Assembly: GCF_049723905.1 (NCBI RefSeq)
Contig: NZ_JBJKFD010000001.1
Coordinates: 2,666,001-2,730,000 of the forward strand
Direction of reading: 5' to 3'
DNA: 64,000 nt
DNA from: G963665185 sp049723905
Lineage (GTDB): Bacteria > Desulfobacterota > Desulfovibrionia > Desulfovibrionales > Desulfovibrionaceae
Shown: piece by piece, positions 8,245-17,241 of the stretch
How the letters are laid out: each line of letters begins with the position of its first letter
Numbering within the stretch: the first letter of the stretch is position 1
The notes under the pieces: generated by a model
What the model was told of the DNA's origin: nothing
The model's database searches: none
What the model saw: only the letters and a program-made list of their open reading frames with translations
Made by a program: the position numbers and the translations under genes

Positions 8245-8490
8245 ATGTCGAAAAACAGTCGCGTCAAAGTTCGGTTTCACGCCCAGGAGGGCGGTGCTGG
8301 CAACGACGATATTTTCGTGTCCGTAAACGGACGTGCCTATCTGATTCAGCGCGAACGCGACGTAATGTTGCCGCGCGAGGTTCTGGAGGTGGTGGAGAAT
8401 GCGGAACAGACGATCTTTGAGCCTTCGGGCGGCGGTGTCCGGGCACGCCATGTAAAGCGTTTTGCCTACACCGTGCTTGAGGCGGCCTGA
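8245..8490 (+). CDS. Small phage-cassette protein (81 aa)
   Basis: The start follows GAAAGGAG. The product is a small, probably beta-rich protein (VKVRFHAQEG, DIFVSVNGRAYLIQRERDVMLP) ending in RHVKRFAYTVLEAA. Its stop codon overlaps the ATG of the next gene (TGATG), showing coupling. Proteins with this sort of text often lie between capsid and adaptor genes in N4-gp56-type clusters, but a specific role is not known to me. Confidence 0.65.
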   Translation: MSKNSRVKVRFHAQEGGAGNDDIFVSVNGRAYLIQRERDVMLPREVLEVVENAEQTIFEPSGGGVRARHVKRFAYTVLEAA

Positions 8491-9170
8491 TGAACGCGGG
8501 CGACATTGTGGCGCGGGCCGCATGGATTTTGAACGACGTGGACCATGTGCGCTGGAACGAGGCCATGCTGCTTTCGTTTCTTGGCGAGGCACAGGACCAG
8601 GTTGTTCTGGTTCGGCCCGACGCCACGGCCCGCACACGAGTGGTCGGGCTGTCTGCCGGTGTTTCGCAGAGCGTGCCGCAGGACGGTCTGCGCTTGCTGG
8701 ATGTGCGCCGCAACATGGGGCCGGACGGCAACACGCCCGGACGGGTTGTGCAGCGTTCGGACCGGGAGGCCTTGGACGCCTGTTTGCCCGACTGGCGCTC
8801 GGACGCACAGGGCGGCGGGGTGCGGCTGTGGGTGCACGACGAACGCCACCCGCGCGACTTCCAGGTCTGGCCGGGACGGGCAGCGGACGCCCAGTGGCAT
8901 GTTGAAATCGTATTCAGCGCCGTACCCGCTCCTCCTGCCGCAGGTGAAGAGGTGTTGGACCTGGACGCCTGCTTTGCCGGGCCAATGTTGGATTTCGTAC
9001 TGCACCGGGCCTTTGCCGTGGACGGCGGATCGGCTGCCGGACGCGAACGGTCCATGGCGCATCTGGAAGCCTTTATGCGAGGGCTGAACGCCAAACTCTC
9101 CGGCGACATGCTGGTGAGCGGAGTCGCAACGGGAACAAGCCCGAACGCGGCTGCAAGGAGCGCATCATGA
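8490..9170 (+). CDS. Phage head-tail adaptor-like protein (226 aa)
   Basis: The N-terminus (MNAGDIVARAAWILND, WNEAMLLSFLGEAQDQV) is a helical segment characteristic of neck/adaptor proteins of the DUF6682-like type. The middle is beta-rich (RLLDVRRNM, HPRDFQVWPG) and the C-terminus is helical and Ala/Ser-rich. It overlaps both neighbours by a few bases (TGATG at the start; 4 bp at the end), so the three genes 8245-9805 form a tightly coupled block. It is likely part of the connector between head and tail. Confidence 0.65.
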   Translation: MNAGDIVARAAWILNDVDHVRWNEAMLLSFLGEAQDQVVLVRPDATARTRVVGLSAGVSQSVPQDGLRLLDVRRNMGPDGNTPGRVVQRSDREALDACLPDWRSDAQGGGVRLWVHDERHPRDFQVWPGRAADAQWHVEIVFSAVPAPPAAGEEVLDLDACFAGPMLDFVLHRAFAVDGGSAAGRERSMAHLEAFMRGLNAKLSGDMLVSGVATGTSPNAAARSAS

Positions 9171-9805
9171 GTGTTTTGTACAACGAATTTCTTCCACTGG
9201 TTTTGCCGGAAGTACCGGGCTGCCCCGAACCTCTGGCCTTGCAGGCCGTACGCCGCAGCGCCCGGCAAACCTGCCTGAACACACAGATTTGGGTGGAAAC
9301 CCTTGGCCCGGTAACCACGCGGGAAAACTGGCCCAACTATCCCCTGGTGCCGCCCGAGGGCGCGGAAATAGCCATGCTGCTGAGTGTCCGTTTGGACGGC
9401 TCGGCGCTGATTCCCACCACGGAGCCGTTTCTGGACGCCAACTGGCCGGGCTGGAACCTGTACTCCGGCCAGCGCCCCACCCATTACCTGATGGAAAAGG
9501 CGGCCACGGTGCGGCTGGTGCCCATGCCCAAGTCGATACATCAGCTTACGGCCCGCGCCGCCCTGCTGCCTGCCAACAATGCCGAGGTTGCATGGGACGA
9601 ATTATGGACCCGCCACGGCCAGACCATTGCCCATGGCGCGCTGGAACATCTGCTTGCCATGCCCGGCAAGATATGGAGCGACCAGCAGGCTGCCCTCCGG
9701 CACGGGACGTTGTTTCGCCGGGGCTGCACAAACATCCGGGCCGAAGCGCTCAAGGGCCGGTCCACCGCGTCCCTGTCCGCCCACCCCCGTGCCTTTGGAA
9801 TGTAA
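9167..9805 (+). CDS. Phage structural/adaptor-like protein (212 aa)
   Basis: It begins inside the end of the previous gene (ATGA overlap). The sequence starts with a short helix and LPEVPGCPEPLALQAVR, followed by beta-rich stretches and a helical C-terminal part. The general form YNEFLPLVLPEVPGCP...ALQAVRRSARQ is common in phage neck proteins that pair with the DUF6682-like neighbour. No enzymatic motif is seen. Exact function is unknown. Confidence 0.6.
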   Translation: MSVLYNEFLPLVLPEVPGCPEPLALQAVRRSARQTCLNTQIWVETLGPVTTRENWPNYPLVPPEGAEIAMLLSVRLDGSALIPTTEPFLDANWPGWNLYSGQRPTHYLMEKAATVRLVPMPKSIHQLTARAALLPANNAEVAWDELWTRHGQTIAHGALEHLLAMPGKIWSDQQAALRHGTLFRRGCTNIRAEALKGRSTASLSAHPRAFGM

Positions 9806-9829
9806 AAAAACCTTTTTTCGGAGACTGTC

Positions 9830-11905
9830 ATGCCCGCTTTGTTCAGCAACAATGCCGCGACCCGGCTGTCCGAGGCCATAACGCCCTGGGACACGACCAT
9901 CCGCCTGGAGGACGGCCTGAACTTTCCTCAACTCTCGGATGATGGCGCACAACATTTTCAGGCCACCCTGGTGGCGGCCAATGCCGTGGAAATCGTGCGC
10001 GTTACGGCCCGCGAGGGCAACACCCTCACCGTGACACGCGGCCAGGAAGGGACAGAGGCCTGCGCCTTTCAGCAGGGCGACGGCGTGGAGCTGCGCCTGA
10101 CTGCCGATTCCCTGGGCCGCTTCATCCAGACCGAGGCCGTGGACGCGACCAGCCCGTCGGTGTTCAAGAACATGCGTTTCGTGGCTGCCGACCCGTTCAT
10201 CACCGACCACGGCGATCCGTCCGTGTCCGGCTCTCTGGCCTACGTCCTGGCCGAAATCGGCTCGGCCCGCGCCCATGTGGAACTTCCGGCAGGCCACACC
10301 TATCTGGTCTGCCGGGACCTGACCATTCCGCCCAACGTCACGCTCAATGCGCGCCACGGTGCGGTTATCCGGGTGCTGGCCGACAAGACCGTTACCGTCA
10401 ACGGCGTGCTTTCCGCCGGACCGTACCGCATCTTCGACGGCGACGGCGCAGTTGCCGGAACCTTTGCCGGGCAGAGCGTCTTTCCCCAATGGTGGGGGGC
10501 TGTTGGCGACGGCGCCACAGACGACACCCTGGCCCTGAACCGCGCTTTGGCCTGCCCGCGCGTGCACATGCCCGCAGGCACCTACCTGATATCCTCGGTG
10601 CTCGATCTCAACGACGGCACGGCGGTACGGGGCGAAGCACCCGACTGCGGCTACATAGACTGGGACAAGGACCATCAGCAGGCCGCACCCTCCTACGCAG
10701 GCAAGGCCACCATCATCCAGTACCGGCCCAACGAGCACGGCCCCATCTTTTCCGGGGCCAACAACTGTTCCTTTCGCGACATGGTCTTCCGTTGCGGCCA
10801 AAGCCGCATCACCACGGACGCCTTTTTCGCCACGCCGGGCAGCCACATCCATCTGGACGACTGCAAGTTCGAAAACCTGGACCACGTCATGTCCGGCTCC
10901 AATGCCTCGTACGGCGGGGTCAAGGCCACTGGCTGCCGCTTCTTTACCTGCGGCTGGGCCTTTGTGGGCAGCCTTACCGACTGCGTGTTCACGGCCAACA
11001 CCTTTACGAGTTGCGACAAGGCCCTGGAGTTCGGCGAAGGTTCTGGCTTCAACATCGTGCAGGGCAACCGCTTCGAATGGTGCGACGACGCCATCTTCAT
11101 CTACCGGGGCCGCTCCAATACCATCAGCAACAACGTCATCGACGCGGCCAACAACTGCGGGCTCAAGCTGCAGGATTCCTCCAGCACGGCCATCAACGGC
11201 AACGTATTCTGGCGCAACGGCCGCCGTGACGCGGACGAGGAAAGCCGCAGCCATATCGTGCTCAAGGGCGACTGCCTCTCCAACCGCATCGTGGCCAATG
11301 TGTTCCTGAAAGGCGGGCCGGATGACGGCTCGAAATCGTCCTGGCCCCGGCACATCGTGGAGGTCCTCAGCGGGGCCAATTCCACCAATACCTTTCTGGG
11401 CAACGATACCATCAACGGCTGCGTGGTCATGCCCTTCAACGCGCCCTATGGAAACTCCACCGACTCCCTGCTGGTGGACACCATCCACATCCGGGGGCTG
11501 GGCGCTCCCGGCACGTCCAACGACAACCTCATGGAAATACTCAAGCAAATCGCCCATGTGGCGGCAGCGCCCGTGGAAGTGGTGGTGTACGAAAACCGCA
11601 AGTTCACGGTCTACACAGACCTGCGCCCCGGACGCATCCGCATACGCGGCGTGGGTTCACCCACCTTGGAAGATACGCCCTCGGGCCGCGCGCACAGCCT
11701 GCTGGGCATTGAAAACGCCACCTACAGCCAGCCGTTCGGGCCACCCATACAGCTCACCACGGCTCCGGCCCCGCCCACCTTCGGCTATTGGCTGCAAGGC
11801 TCGGTCATCTGGAACAGCAAGCCGGCCTCGGGCCAGCCCGTGGGCTGGGTCTGCGTGCAGGAAGGCCCCCCCGGCACCTGGAAAAACTTCGGAACCATCT
11901 CCTAA
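9830..11905 (+). CDS. Tailspike-like protein with right-handed beta-helix
   Basis: The 691-aa protein has an N-terminal head-binding-type domain (1-110, ATRLSEAITPWDTTIRLEDG and VTRGQEGTEA). From about 220 come QWWGAVGDGATDDTLALNRAL and then repeated short strands rich in N, G, S, C and F (HIHLDDCKFENLDHV, CVFTANTFTSCDKALEFG, NTISNNVIDAANNCGLKL), the signature of a pectate-lyase-type parallel beta-helix. The C-terminus ends with a small beta domain (VGWVCVQEGPPGTWKNFGTI). Such proteins trimerise and bind or depolymerise surface polysaccharide. It is the second receptor-binding candidate besides the lectin-fold protein. Confidence 0.8.
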   Translation: MPALFSNNAATRLSEAITPWDTTIRLEDGLNFPQLSDDGAQHFQATLVAANAVEIVRVTAREGNTLTVTRGQEGTEACAFQQGDGVELRLTADSLGRFIQTEAVDATSPSVFKNMRFVAADPFITDHGDPSVSGSLAYVLAEIGSARAHVELPAGHTYLVCRDLTIPPNVTLNARHGAVIRVLADKTVTVNGVLSAGPYRIFDGDGAVAGTFAGQSVFPQWWGAVGDGATDDTLALNRALACPRVHMPAGTYLISSVLDLNDGTAVRGEAPDCGYIDWDKDHQQAAPSYAGKATIIQYRPNEHGPIFSGANNCSFRDMVFRCGQSRITTDAFFATPGSHIHLDDCKFENLDHVMSGSNASYGGVKATGCRFFTCGWAFVGSLTDCVFTANTFTSCDKALEFGEGSGFNIVQGNRFEWCDDAIFIYRGRSNTISNNVIDAANNCGLKLQDSSSTAINGNVFWRNGRRDADEESRSHIVLKGDCLSNRIVANVFLKGGPDDGSKSSWPRHIVEVLSGANSTNTFLGNDTINGCVVMPFNAPYGNSTDSLLVDTIHIRGLGAPGTSNDNLMEILKQIAHVAAAPVEVVVYENRKFTVYTDLRPGRIRIRGVGSPTLEDTPSGRAHSLLGIENATYSQPFGPPIQLTTAPAPPTFGYWLQGSVIWNSKPASGQPVGWVCVQEGPPGTWKNFGTIS

Positions 11906-11917
11906 CCGGACAACGCC

Positions 11918-13663
11918 ATGCGCATAGCCATAACCAACTTCACCGGGGAAATGCCCCGTCTCGATCCCCACCTTCTGGACCCGGCCCAGCCCCAGCGCGC
12001 TCTGAACTGCAAGCCCGGTTCCGGCGCGCTTGTCCCGTGGCGCAACCATGCCGAAGTGCAGCGCCCGGCCAAGCAGGGCGTCACCCGCACCCTGCACCTG
12101 CTGGAAGGCCGCTACTGGCTGCACTGGCCGCGCCGGGTGGACTGCTGCCGCCTGCCCGTGGCTTCGTCCATCAAGGGGCAGACCGTTATTTCCGGCCTGG
12201 ACAAACCCCGCCTTACCGACCTGGACCTGGCCGCGGACGGAGCAGGCCAGGCCTATCCCCTGCGCACCCGTCCGCTGGGAGTCCCCGCCCCTGCCATGCC
12301 GCCGCAGGCCGCGACCGGATCGGGAGGCGACGGCGAACTGCGCAGCCTCAGCTACGTCTATACATTCGTCAACAAATGGCACGAGGAAGGCCCGCCCAGT
12401 CCGCCCTCGCCCGTGCTGGAAGCCCGCCACGGACAAACCGTGGATGTCTTCAACCTTCTGCCCCCGGAAGACGGCTGGAACATTGCCTCGCGCCGCATCT
12501 ACCGCACCCTTGCGCCGTCTTCAGGTCCGGCGGAGTGGTGCTTTTGCGCGGAAATACCGGCCACGCAGTTTTCCTTTGCCGACAACATCCCGGACGACGA
12601 GCTGGGCGAAGTGCTGGAAACCGAGCGCCACATTGAGCCGCCCGCCACCCTGCGCGGCATCATTTCCCTGCCCGGCGGTTTCCTGGCCGGGTTCAGCAAC
12701 AACGAGCTGCGCTTTTCCGAGCCGTACCAGCCCTGGGCCTGGCCCCTGGAATACGCCCTGCACACCGACCACCCCGTCGTGGCCCTGGGCTCGTTCGGCG
12801 CCACCCTGGTGGCCGCCACCACGGCCCATCCATATGTGGCTTCGGGCAACCATCCCTCGGCCATGAGCCTCTCCCGCCTGCCCGACCGGCAGGCCTGCGT
12901 CTCGCCCGGCGGGCTGGTCTCGCTGAACGACGGCGTGCTCTACCCCTCGCCCGACGGCCTGTACTTCATCGGCAGCAAGGGCGGACGGCTGGCAACCGGA
13001 CCACTCATGGACCGGGACGCATGGCAGGAACTGAACCCGACCTCCATGCACGGCTGCGTGCACGACAGCCGGGTCTTCACCTTTTACACCACAGGCCAGG
13101 AAGACCAGCCGCCCCAGCCCGATCTTGCGCCTGTTGCGCTGGTCAACGGGCCGCAGCTCAATGGCTCCGCCCTGGGCACCTCGCCCATGGACGGACAGCC
13201 CTGGCTGGAAACCTTTCCCCAGGGCGGCGGGCTCATTTTCGACTTTTCCACGGAAACACCCGTGCTCACGTTTCTGGATTTCTACGCAGCCGCCGCCTAT
13301 GCCGCGCCCGAAACCGATACCATGTACTGCAACCTGCCGGACACAGAAGGGCAAAGCCGCATCTGCGCCTGGGAGCACGGCACCACGCCTCTGACCGCCC
13401 TGTGGCGCTCCAAGATATTCACCCTGCCCCGGCCCGCCAGCTTTGGCGCGGCCCGGCTGGACAGCGACTTCGACCACGGCCCCGTTACCCTGCGCGTTCT
13501 GGCGGACGATAAGCTGCGGCTGGAAAAAAGCATCACCAGCCCCGATCCCATACGCCTGCCCGCTGGCTTCAACGCCATGCGCTGGGAAATCGAAGTGCAG
13601 GGCGCGTCACGCGTTACCCAGGTATTGTTGGCGCAGACAGTGGATGAACTGGGGGGAGAGTAA
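11918..13663 (+). CDS. Large beta-rich phage structural protein (581 aa)
   Basis: It starts 12 bp after the tailspike. The protein has no signal peptide and consists mostly of predicted beta strands; segments such as GGFLAGFSNNELRFSEPYQPW, DHPVVALGSFGATLVAAT and SLNDGVLYPSPDGLYFIG read as WD/Kelch-like blades, suggesting a propeller or tail-hub fold. Comparable proteins occur next to tailspike genes in podovirus-like prophages. I do not know a named family, so the tail-component role is inferred from position and strand pattern. Confidence 0.6.
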   Translation: MRIAITNFTGEMPRLDPHLLDPAQPQRALNCKPGSGALVPWRNHAEVQRPAKQGVTRTLHLLEGRYWLHWPRRVDCCRLPVASSIKGQTVISGLDKPRLTDLDLAADGAGQAYPLRTRPLGVPAPAMPPQAATGSGGDGELRSLSYVYTFVNKWHEEGPPSPPSPVLEARHGQTVDVFNLLPPEDGWNIASRRIYRTLAPSSGPAEWCFCAEIPATQFSFADNIPDDELGEVLETERHIEPPATLRGIISLPGGFLAGFSNNELRFSEPYQPWAWPLEYALHTDHPVVALGSFGATLVAATTAHPYVASGNHPSAMSLSRLPDRQACVSPGGLVSLNDGVLYPSPDGLYFIGSKGGRLATGPLMDRDAWQELNPTSMHGCVHDSRVFTFYTTGQEDQPPQPDLAPVALVNGPQLNGSALGTSPMDGQPWLETFPQGGGLIFDFSTETPVLTFLDFYAAAAYAAPETDTMYCNLPDTEGQSRICAWEHGTTPLTALWRSKIFTLPRPASFGAARLDSDFDHGPVTLRVLADDKLRLEKSITSPDPIRLPAGFNAMRWEIEVQGASRVTQVLLAQTVDELGGE

Positions 13664-13672
13664 AAAGGAACT

Positions 13673-13752
13673 CGGGGGAAGGGGACAACCTTTTTGAAAA
13701 AAGGTTCTTCCCCTTCCCCCGAACCCCCTTCCCCGTTCCAAAAACTTTTAAC
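13673..13752 (-). repeat. Intergenic repeat, family R1, copy 3, with long hairpin
   Basis: A nearly perfect stem of about 23 bp (CGGGGGAAGGGG-AACCTTTTT with AAAAAGGTT-CCCCTTCCCCCG) lies 10 bp after the 581-aa gene. It is followed by the conserved TTCCAAAAACTTTTAACC, the reverse complement of the family core. It probably acts as a terminator or processing site. Confidence 0.7.
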
Positions 13753-13804
13753 CGTTTGAACAGGAAGCAAAGAATTTTACCTCCAAAGACGTTCGGAGAC
13801 AGAT

Positions 13805-14116
13805 ATGACCGATAGCCCGACAGCCGACCAAAGCACCCGCCTATGGCGCGAGCTGGAAAGCCAGCGTGCCCTGGCTCAGGAGTCCCGCGAGACCCTCATC
13901 CGGCTGGAAACCCAGCTTGCCAACCTGACCAGCAATCTGGATGAACTGCGGACCGGCTCCGCCATGCCCCGCTGCACAGACCACGCCCGCCGCATCGACG
14001 CCCTGGACCGTGATTTCCAGGGATTCAGCACCAAAATCTGGCGCTTTGCCAGCATACTGGCCGCGTCCATGATCATGCTCGGCGTCAGCAGCCTGTGGGA
14101 GATCATCACCCAATGA
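13805..14116 (+). CDS. Small coiled-coil membrane protein of the phage cassette (103 aa)
   Basis: Residues ~10-50 form a coiled coil (LWRELESQRALAQESRETL, then LETQLANLTSNLDEL) and residues ~78-96 form one membrane helix (IWRFASILAASMIMLGVSS). A cytosolic or periplasmic coiled coil with a C-terminal anchor resembles XhlA-type or accessory holin/spanin proteins, but neither can be assigned. Its stop overlaps the next start (ATGA). Confidence 0.6.
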   Translation: MTDSPTADQSTRLWRELESQRALAQESRETLIRLETQLANLTSNLDELRTGSAMPRCTDHARRIDALDRDFQGFSTKIWRFASILAASMIMLGVSSLWEIITQ

Positions 14117-14298
14117 ACAACAGACGTACCCTGCCAGCCATCCCCGATGTACCCGACAGCGCCGACCCCATGACCGCACCCGCACTGCGCGCACTCAAGG
14201 AGATCATCGAAGTCCGCGAAGGACTGCGCGGCAATCCACAGGACAAAGCCGTCACCCTTCGCGACCTGTACGAGATGGGGCTGATTCAAAGGAAATAG
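14113..14298 (+). CDS. Small phage-cassette protein (61 aa)
   Basis: The chosen ATG overlaps the preceding stop (CAATGA). The 61-residue product is polar and partly helical (APALRALKEIIEVREGLRG, VTLRDLYEMGLIQRK). Similar short proteins with an RDLYEMGL-like end occur in N4-gp56-type prophage clusters, role unknown. An upstream in-frame ATG at 14095 would add six residues but loses the overlap geometry. Confidence 0.55.
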   Translation: MNNRRTLPAIPDVPDSADPMTAPALRALKEIIEVREGLRGNPQDKAVTLRDLYEMGLIQRK

Positions 14299-14305
14299 GC
14301 AATAA

Positions 14306-14355
14306 AGGGTTCTTTCCTCCCCCACACCCCCTCCTTTTCCAAAAACTTCTAATAT
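14306..14355 (-). repeat. Intergenic repeat, family R1, copy 4
   Basis: In reverse complement it reads ATTAGAAGTTTTTGGAAAAGG followed by GGGGGTGTGGGGG and AACCCTTT, matching the core of the other R1 copies. It lacks a strong closing arm. Confidence 0.55.
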
Positions 14356-14414
14356 TTCTGCGTAAACCCTCCAACCTGCTCCCGTCGGGAGAATACTTTC
14401 CCGCCACCTGTGTT

Positions 14415-14513
14415 CATGTTGTGTTTTTCCGCTTGCGGAAAACACGACATGTAATGCGGGGGCTCGGGGGAGATCATCTCCCCCGGCGGGGGTCTGGGGG
14501 CAGCGCCCCCAGC
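14415..14513 (+). repeat. Multi-hairpin intergenic repeat, family R2, copy 2
   Basis: An 18-bp stem (14415-14451, with the core TTTTTCCGC-TT-GCGGAAAA) is followed by a GGGGGAGA-TCAT-CTCCCCC palindrome and a CTGGGGGCAGCGCCCCCAG stem. It is the inverted counterpart of 7843-7940. Confidence 0.7.
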
Positions 14514-14531
14514 CTACGGAGTACTCACACC

Positions 14532-14984
14532 ATGAACACAGCAACTACCCAGCTTGAACAGATGACGGGCTTTTTGCGTGGCGACATGCAGGCCGTGAAG
14601 TTCTGCGACGACCTGTTCGCCCTTACCCAGACCTGGGACGATCTGGTGGACGGCGACCGGGAGGTTACGCCGGAAACCGTGAACCGGGCCTTCTGGCGCG
14701 CCCTGGTGGAACTGCCGCAAAACCCGTTCTACCAACGGTACATGCGGGAACTGCACCCCGTACTACGCGGCTTTTTCAACGACTGGTTCGACGCCAACGC
14801 CTTGGAAGACGGCGACGTGCACGAACGCACACTTTCCTTTGTGCTGCGCGACGCCATAGGCGGCATTGTCGGCCAGTGCGCCTACCTTGTGGGCGGCTAC
14901 GAATGGATGCGGCAGGTCTCGCCGGACATCCGGCGCATGATCCACGACGAACACCTGGAAGACTACCTGAGGGGGTTGAAATGA
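14532..14984 (+). CDS. Phage-cassette helical protein of unknown function (150 aa)
   Basis: The ATG at 14532 is preceded by ACGGAG. The product is mostly alpha-helical (FCDDLFALTQTWDDLVDGD, VNRAFWRALVELPQNPFY, VLRDAIGGIVGQCAYL) and soluble. It overlaps the next gene by four bases (ATGA). It recurs in my experience beside internal/ejection-type proteins, but no function is known to me. The Asp-rich DDLVDGD segment might bind a metal, which is only a suggestion. Confidence 0.6.
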   Translation: MNTATTQLEQMTGFLRGDMQAVKFCDDLFALTQTWDDLVDGDREVTPETVNRAFWRALVELPQNPFYQRYMRELHPVLRGFFNDWFDANALEDGDVHERTLSFVLRDAIGGIVGQCAYLVGGYEWMRQVSPDIRRMIHDEHLEDYLRGLK

Positions 14985-15871
14985 GCGGCATAGGCGGCGC
15001 ATTGAGCGGCCTGACAGGACTTGCCGGGTCCATATTCGATTACAACCGGTCCTCCAATGCCGCGAACCAGAGCCAGGGATACTACGATCAGATGGCTTCC
15101 GCGGCCCAGGCACAGACCGGCCTTTCCCAAAAACAGGCCCAGCTGGCGAGGGAACAATGGGACCGCTACCAATCCCTGTACGGTCCGCTGGAAGAGGACA
15201 TGGCGCGGGAATACCGCAGCGACATGGGGCTTTACCGGCCGCTGAAACAGGCCCAGGTGACGGACGCGGTAAAGGACATCAGCCTGTACCGTCCGCTCAA
15301 GGAAGCAGTGGTCAATGACTCGCTGGACCGCATGGCGCGGCTGCGCCCAGTGGAAGAAGCGCTGACGCAGGAGGCCCTGGAAGGCGTGAACCCGGACATT
15401 CCCGGAGCCATGGGACGTGCCAGCGCCAACGTGCGCAGTTCCTTTGCCAAGGAACGCGAGGCAGGCCATCGCAAGGCTGAGAGCTTGGGACTGGACCCGG
15501 CCATGACCGAATACATGGACCGTTTGGCCGGGCTGGATGCAACGGCTGCCGAGGCATCGGCCCGGACTTTGGCCGCAGAGCGCGAACAGGACCGGGCGCG
15601 GGACCAGACGCAGGCCTTGCGTTCTGCCGTGCTGGGGCTGGGCAGCACGCCGTCCACCTACTATTCCGGGGGCCTGCGCACGCCCAGCTACAGCCTGCCT
15701 TCTGATACGTCCGACGATGCCATGCGGCTGTACAGCGCGGCTGCTTCCGGGCTGGGCAATGCGGCGGGGCGATACGCTTCGCTGGGCAGCCAGTTGGGCA
15801 GCCTTTCGGACGCACGTTTGCGCTCCGGATATGGCCTGCTGAACAATGCTCTGAGTTCGTTTTCTTGGTAA
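14981..15871 (+). CDS. Probable internal virion / DNA-ejection-type protein (296 aa)
   Basis: The protein opens with a Gly-rich amphipathic segment (MSGIGGALSGLTGLAGSIFD), continues with long helices rich in Gln, Ala and Arg (SAAQAQTGLSQKQAQLAREQ), contains a repeated LYRPLKQA / LYRPLKEA motif at about residues 86-110, and ends in a Gly/Ser/Leu-rich tail. This composition is typical of internal proteins ejected with the DNA in podoviruses. It is the last gene of the phage-like cassette; the next gene is convergent and chromosomal. Confidence 0.6.
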   Translation: MSGIGGALSGLTGLAGSIFDYNRSSNAANQSQGYYDQMASAAQAQTGLSQKQAQLAREQWDRYQSLYGPLEEDMAREYRSDMGLYRPLKQAQVTDAVKDISLYRPLKEAVVNDSLDRMARLRPVEEALTQEALEGVNPDIPGAMGRASANVRSSFAKEREAGHRKAESLGLDPAMTEYMDRLAGLDATAAEASARTLAAEREQDRARDQTQALRSAVLGLGSTPSTYYSGGLRTPSYSLPSDTSDDAMRLYSAAASGLGNAAGRYASLGSQLGSLSDARLRSGYGLLNNALSSFSW

Positions 15872-15925
15872 CGAAAAAAAACGAAACAACGAACCTATCG
15901 CGCCTTTATCAGCAGCCCGACCAAC

Positions 15926-17221
15926 CTAGCCCCCATATACGAACGGGACAGCCAAAGGCAGCCACAGGCTCATGGTCAATGCCGAAAGAATGTTGAGAAG
16001 CAGCCCCGCAAGCAGCAGAATTGGCAACCGGGCCCCGCGCATTTCCCCAAAGGCCAGGGCATTGGCAGGCGTGGCCACGGGCGTCATAAAAGCGCAGGTG
16101 GAGGCGCAGGACACGGCCACCATAAGCGGCAGCGGCCCACCCGGAAAGGCGTGGCCCAAGGTGGCGGCAATGCCGAAAAAGGCGGTTGCCACCACCGTGT
16201 TGGAAAAGACCTCGGTAAGAAACATCACCCCGAGGGACATGGAAAGAATAAGCAGCAGAGGCGCCATTCCCACGGCCCGGACTTCCAGAGTTCGGGCCGT
16301 TTCCTTTGCCAGCCCGGAAAACTGCACCACGGCCATGATGCCCAGCACCAGGGCCAGAAAGGCCAACCCGCGCAGGGGCAGACCGGTGACGCAGTCGGCC
16401 GGACGCAGCAGGCGGAAGCCGGAATACGTGCGGAAACACAGGGCCACGAAGACGCAGGTAAAGACGAATGCCGCCAAGGCCCGCAGTGACGGGGCAGCCA
16501 GATACAGGGGCAGATGCAGGGCCATGACCAGACTGTCCAGCAGCCAGTAGAGGAAAAAGGCGGCAATGAGCGCAAAGGCCCGGCGCTGAGCAGGAGAAGC
16601 GAGCCCCTCGGAAGCGTCGGAGACATCGGCCGCTGGCACCACCAGGGCGCGGATGCGGCACAGGGGAACGGCCACGTAACGGGCGCATATCCAGGCCAGG
16701 ACCAGCAGCGTGGCGGTAAGTGGCAGACTCCAGGCAAACCAGTTGCCAAAGGTTATCTGGCCTGCCTGGGGCATCTGGAAAACATCCAGTGCGGCCAGAA
16801 GAAGGAGGTTGGCCGGACTGCCGATGAGCGACCCCATGCCGCCGATGTTCGCGCCCCAGATGATGCACAAACAGGCCAGGGTGGCGGCGTTGCGCGATTG
16901 GACAGTGGATTGGCCGGGAGCGTCGCTTTCCGGCGTTCCCTCCCGCAGGCTGCGGGCCAGCGGGAGCAGAGCCAGAACGCTGATGGCGTTGGGCAGAAAA
17001 AAGGAGAGCAGGGCCGGAGCCAGAAGCAGCCCCCAAAGCACGCGGCCCAGTCCGGCGTTGCGCGTACTGCCGGCAGTGCCAGCCTTGCCGAACAGATGCG
17101 GCACCACACGGCCGGTCAGGTCGTGGACCGCCACCAGACGGTAGACCAGATACCCGCCCGCAAACAGGCAGACCAGGGGCAGACGTCCCCGGAGCATCTG
17201 CAGAACAAGCACGGCGTCCAC
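15926..17221 (-). CDS. SLC13/DASS-type anion permease
   Basis: The 431-aa membrane protein has about 11 hydrophobic segments. It carries both halves of the family substrate/sodium site: GSLIGSPANLLLL in the first half and EVFSNTVVATAF followed by TPVATPANALAFG in the second, the SNT-like motifs of the divalent anion:sodium symporter family. It would import a dicarboxylate, sulfate or a related anion; the substrate cannot be read. The start is a GTG with a weak ribosome site 20 bp after the SIMPL gene, so the two are probably cotranscribed. It converges on the phage cassette. Confidence 0.8.
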   Translation of the reverse strand: MDAVLVLQMLRGRLPLVCLFAGGYLVYRLVAVHDLTGRVVPHLFGKAGTAGSTRNAGLGRVLWGLLLAPALLSFFLPNAISVLALLPLARSLREGTPESDAPGQSTVQSRNAATLACLCIIWGANIGGMGSLIGSPANLLLLAALDVFQMPQAGQITFGNWFAWSLPLTATLLVLAWICARYVAVPLCRIRALVVPAADVSDASEGLASPAQRRAFALIAAFFLYWLLDSLVMALHLPLYLAAPSLRALAAFVFTCVFVALCFRTYSGFRLLRPADCVTGLPLRGLAFLALVLGIMAVVQFSGLAKETARTLEVRAVGMAPLLLILSMSLGVMFLTEVFSNTVVATAFFGIAATLGHAFPGGPLPLMVAVSCASTCAFMTPVATPANALAFGEMRGARLPILLLAGLLLNILSALTMSLWLPLAVPFVYGG

Positions 17222-17241
17222 TATTGAGCGGCGTTCCCGGC

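Noticed and set aside
7957..9541. Minus-strand open frames across the adaptor genes.
   Set aside because: They overlap three tightly coupled plus-strand genes with clear ribosome sites and have shadow-type composition.
14532..14984. Possible avd (accessory variability determinant) for a DGR because of its size and helical content.
   Set aside because: It lacks the basic four-helix-bundle character, is acidic, and is far from the lectin-fold gene and any RT.
1..15900. Attachment sites (att) or a tRNA target flanking the phage cassette.
   Set aside because: No tRNA gene and no convincing direct repeat was found at either edge by eye; a computed repeat search is needed.
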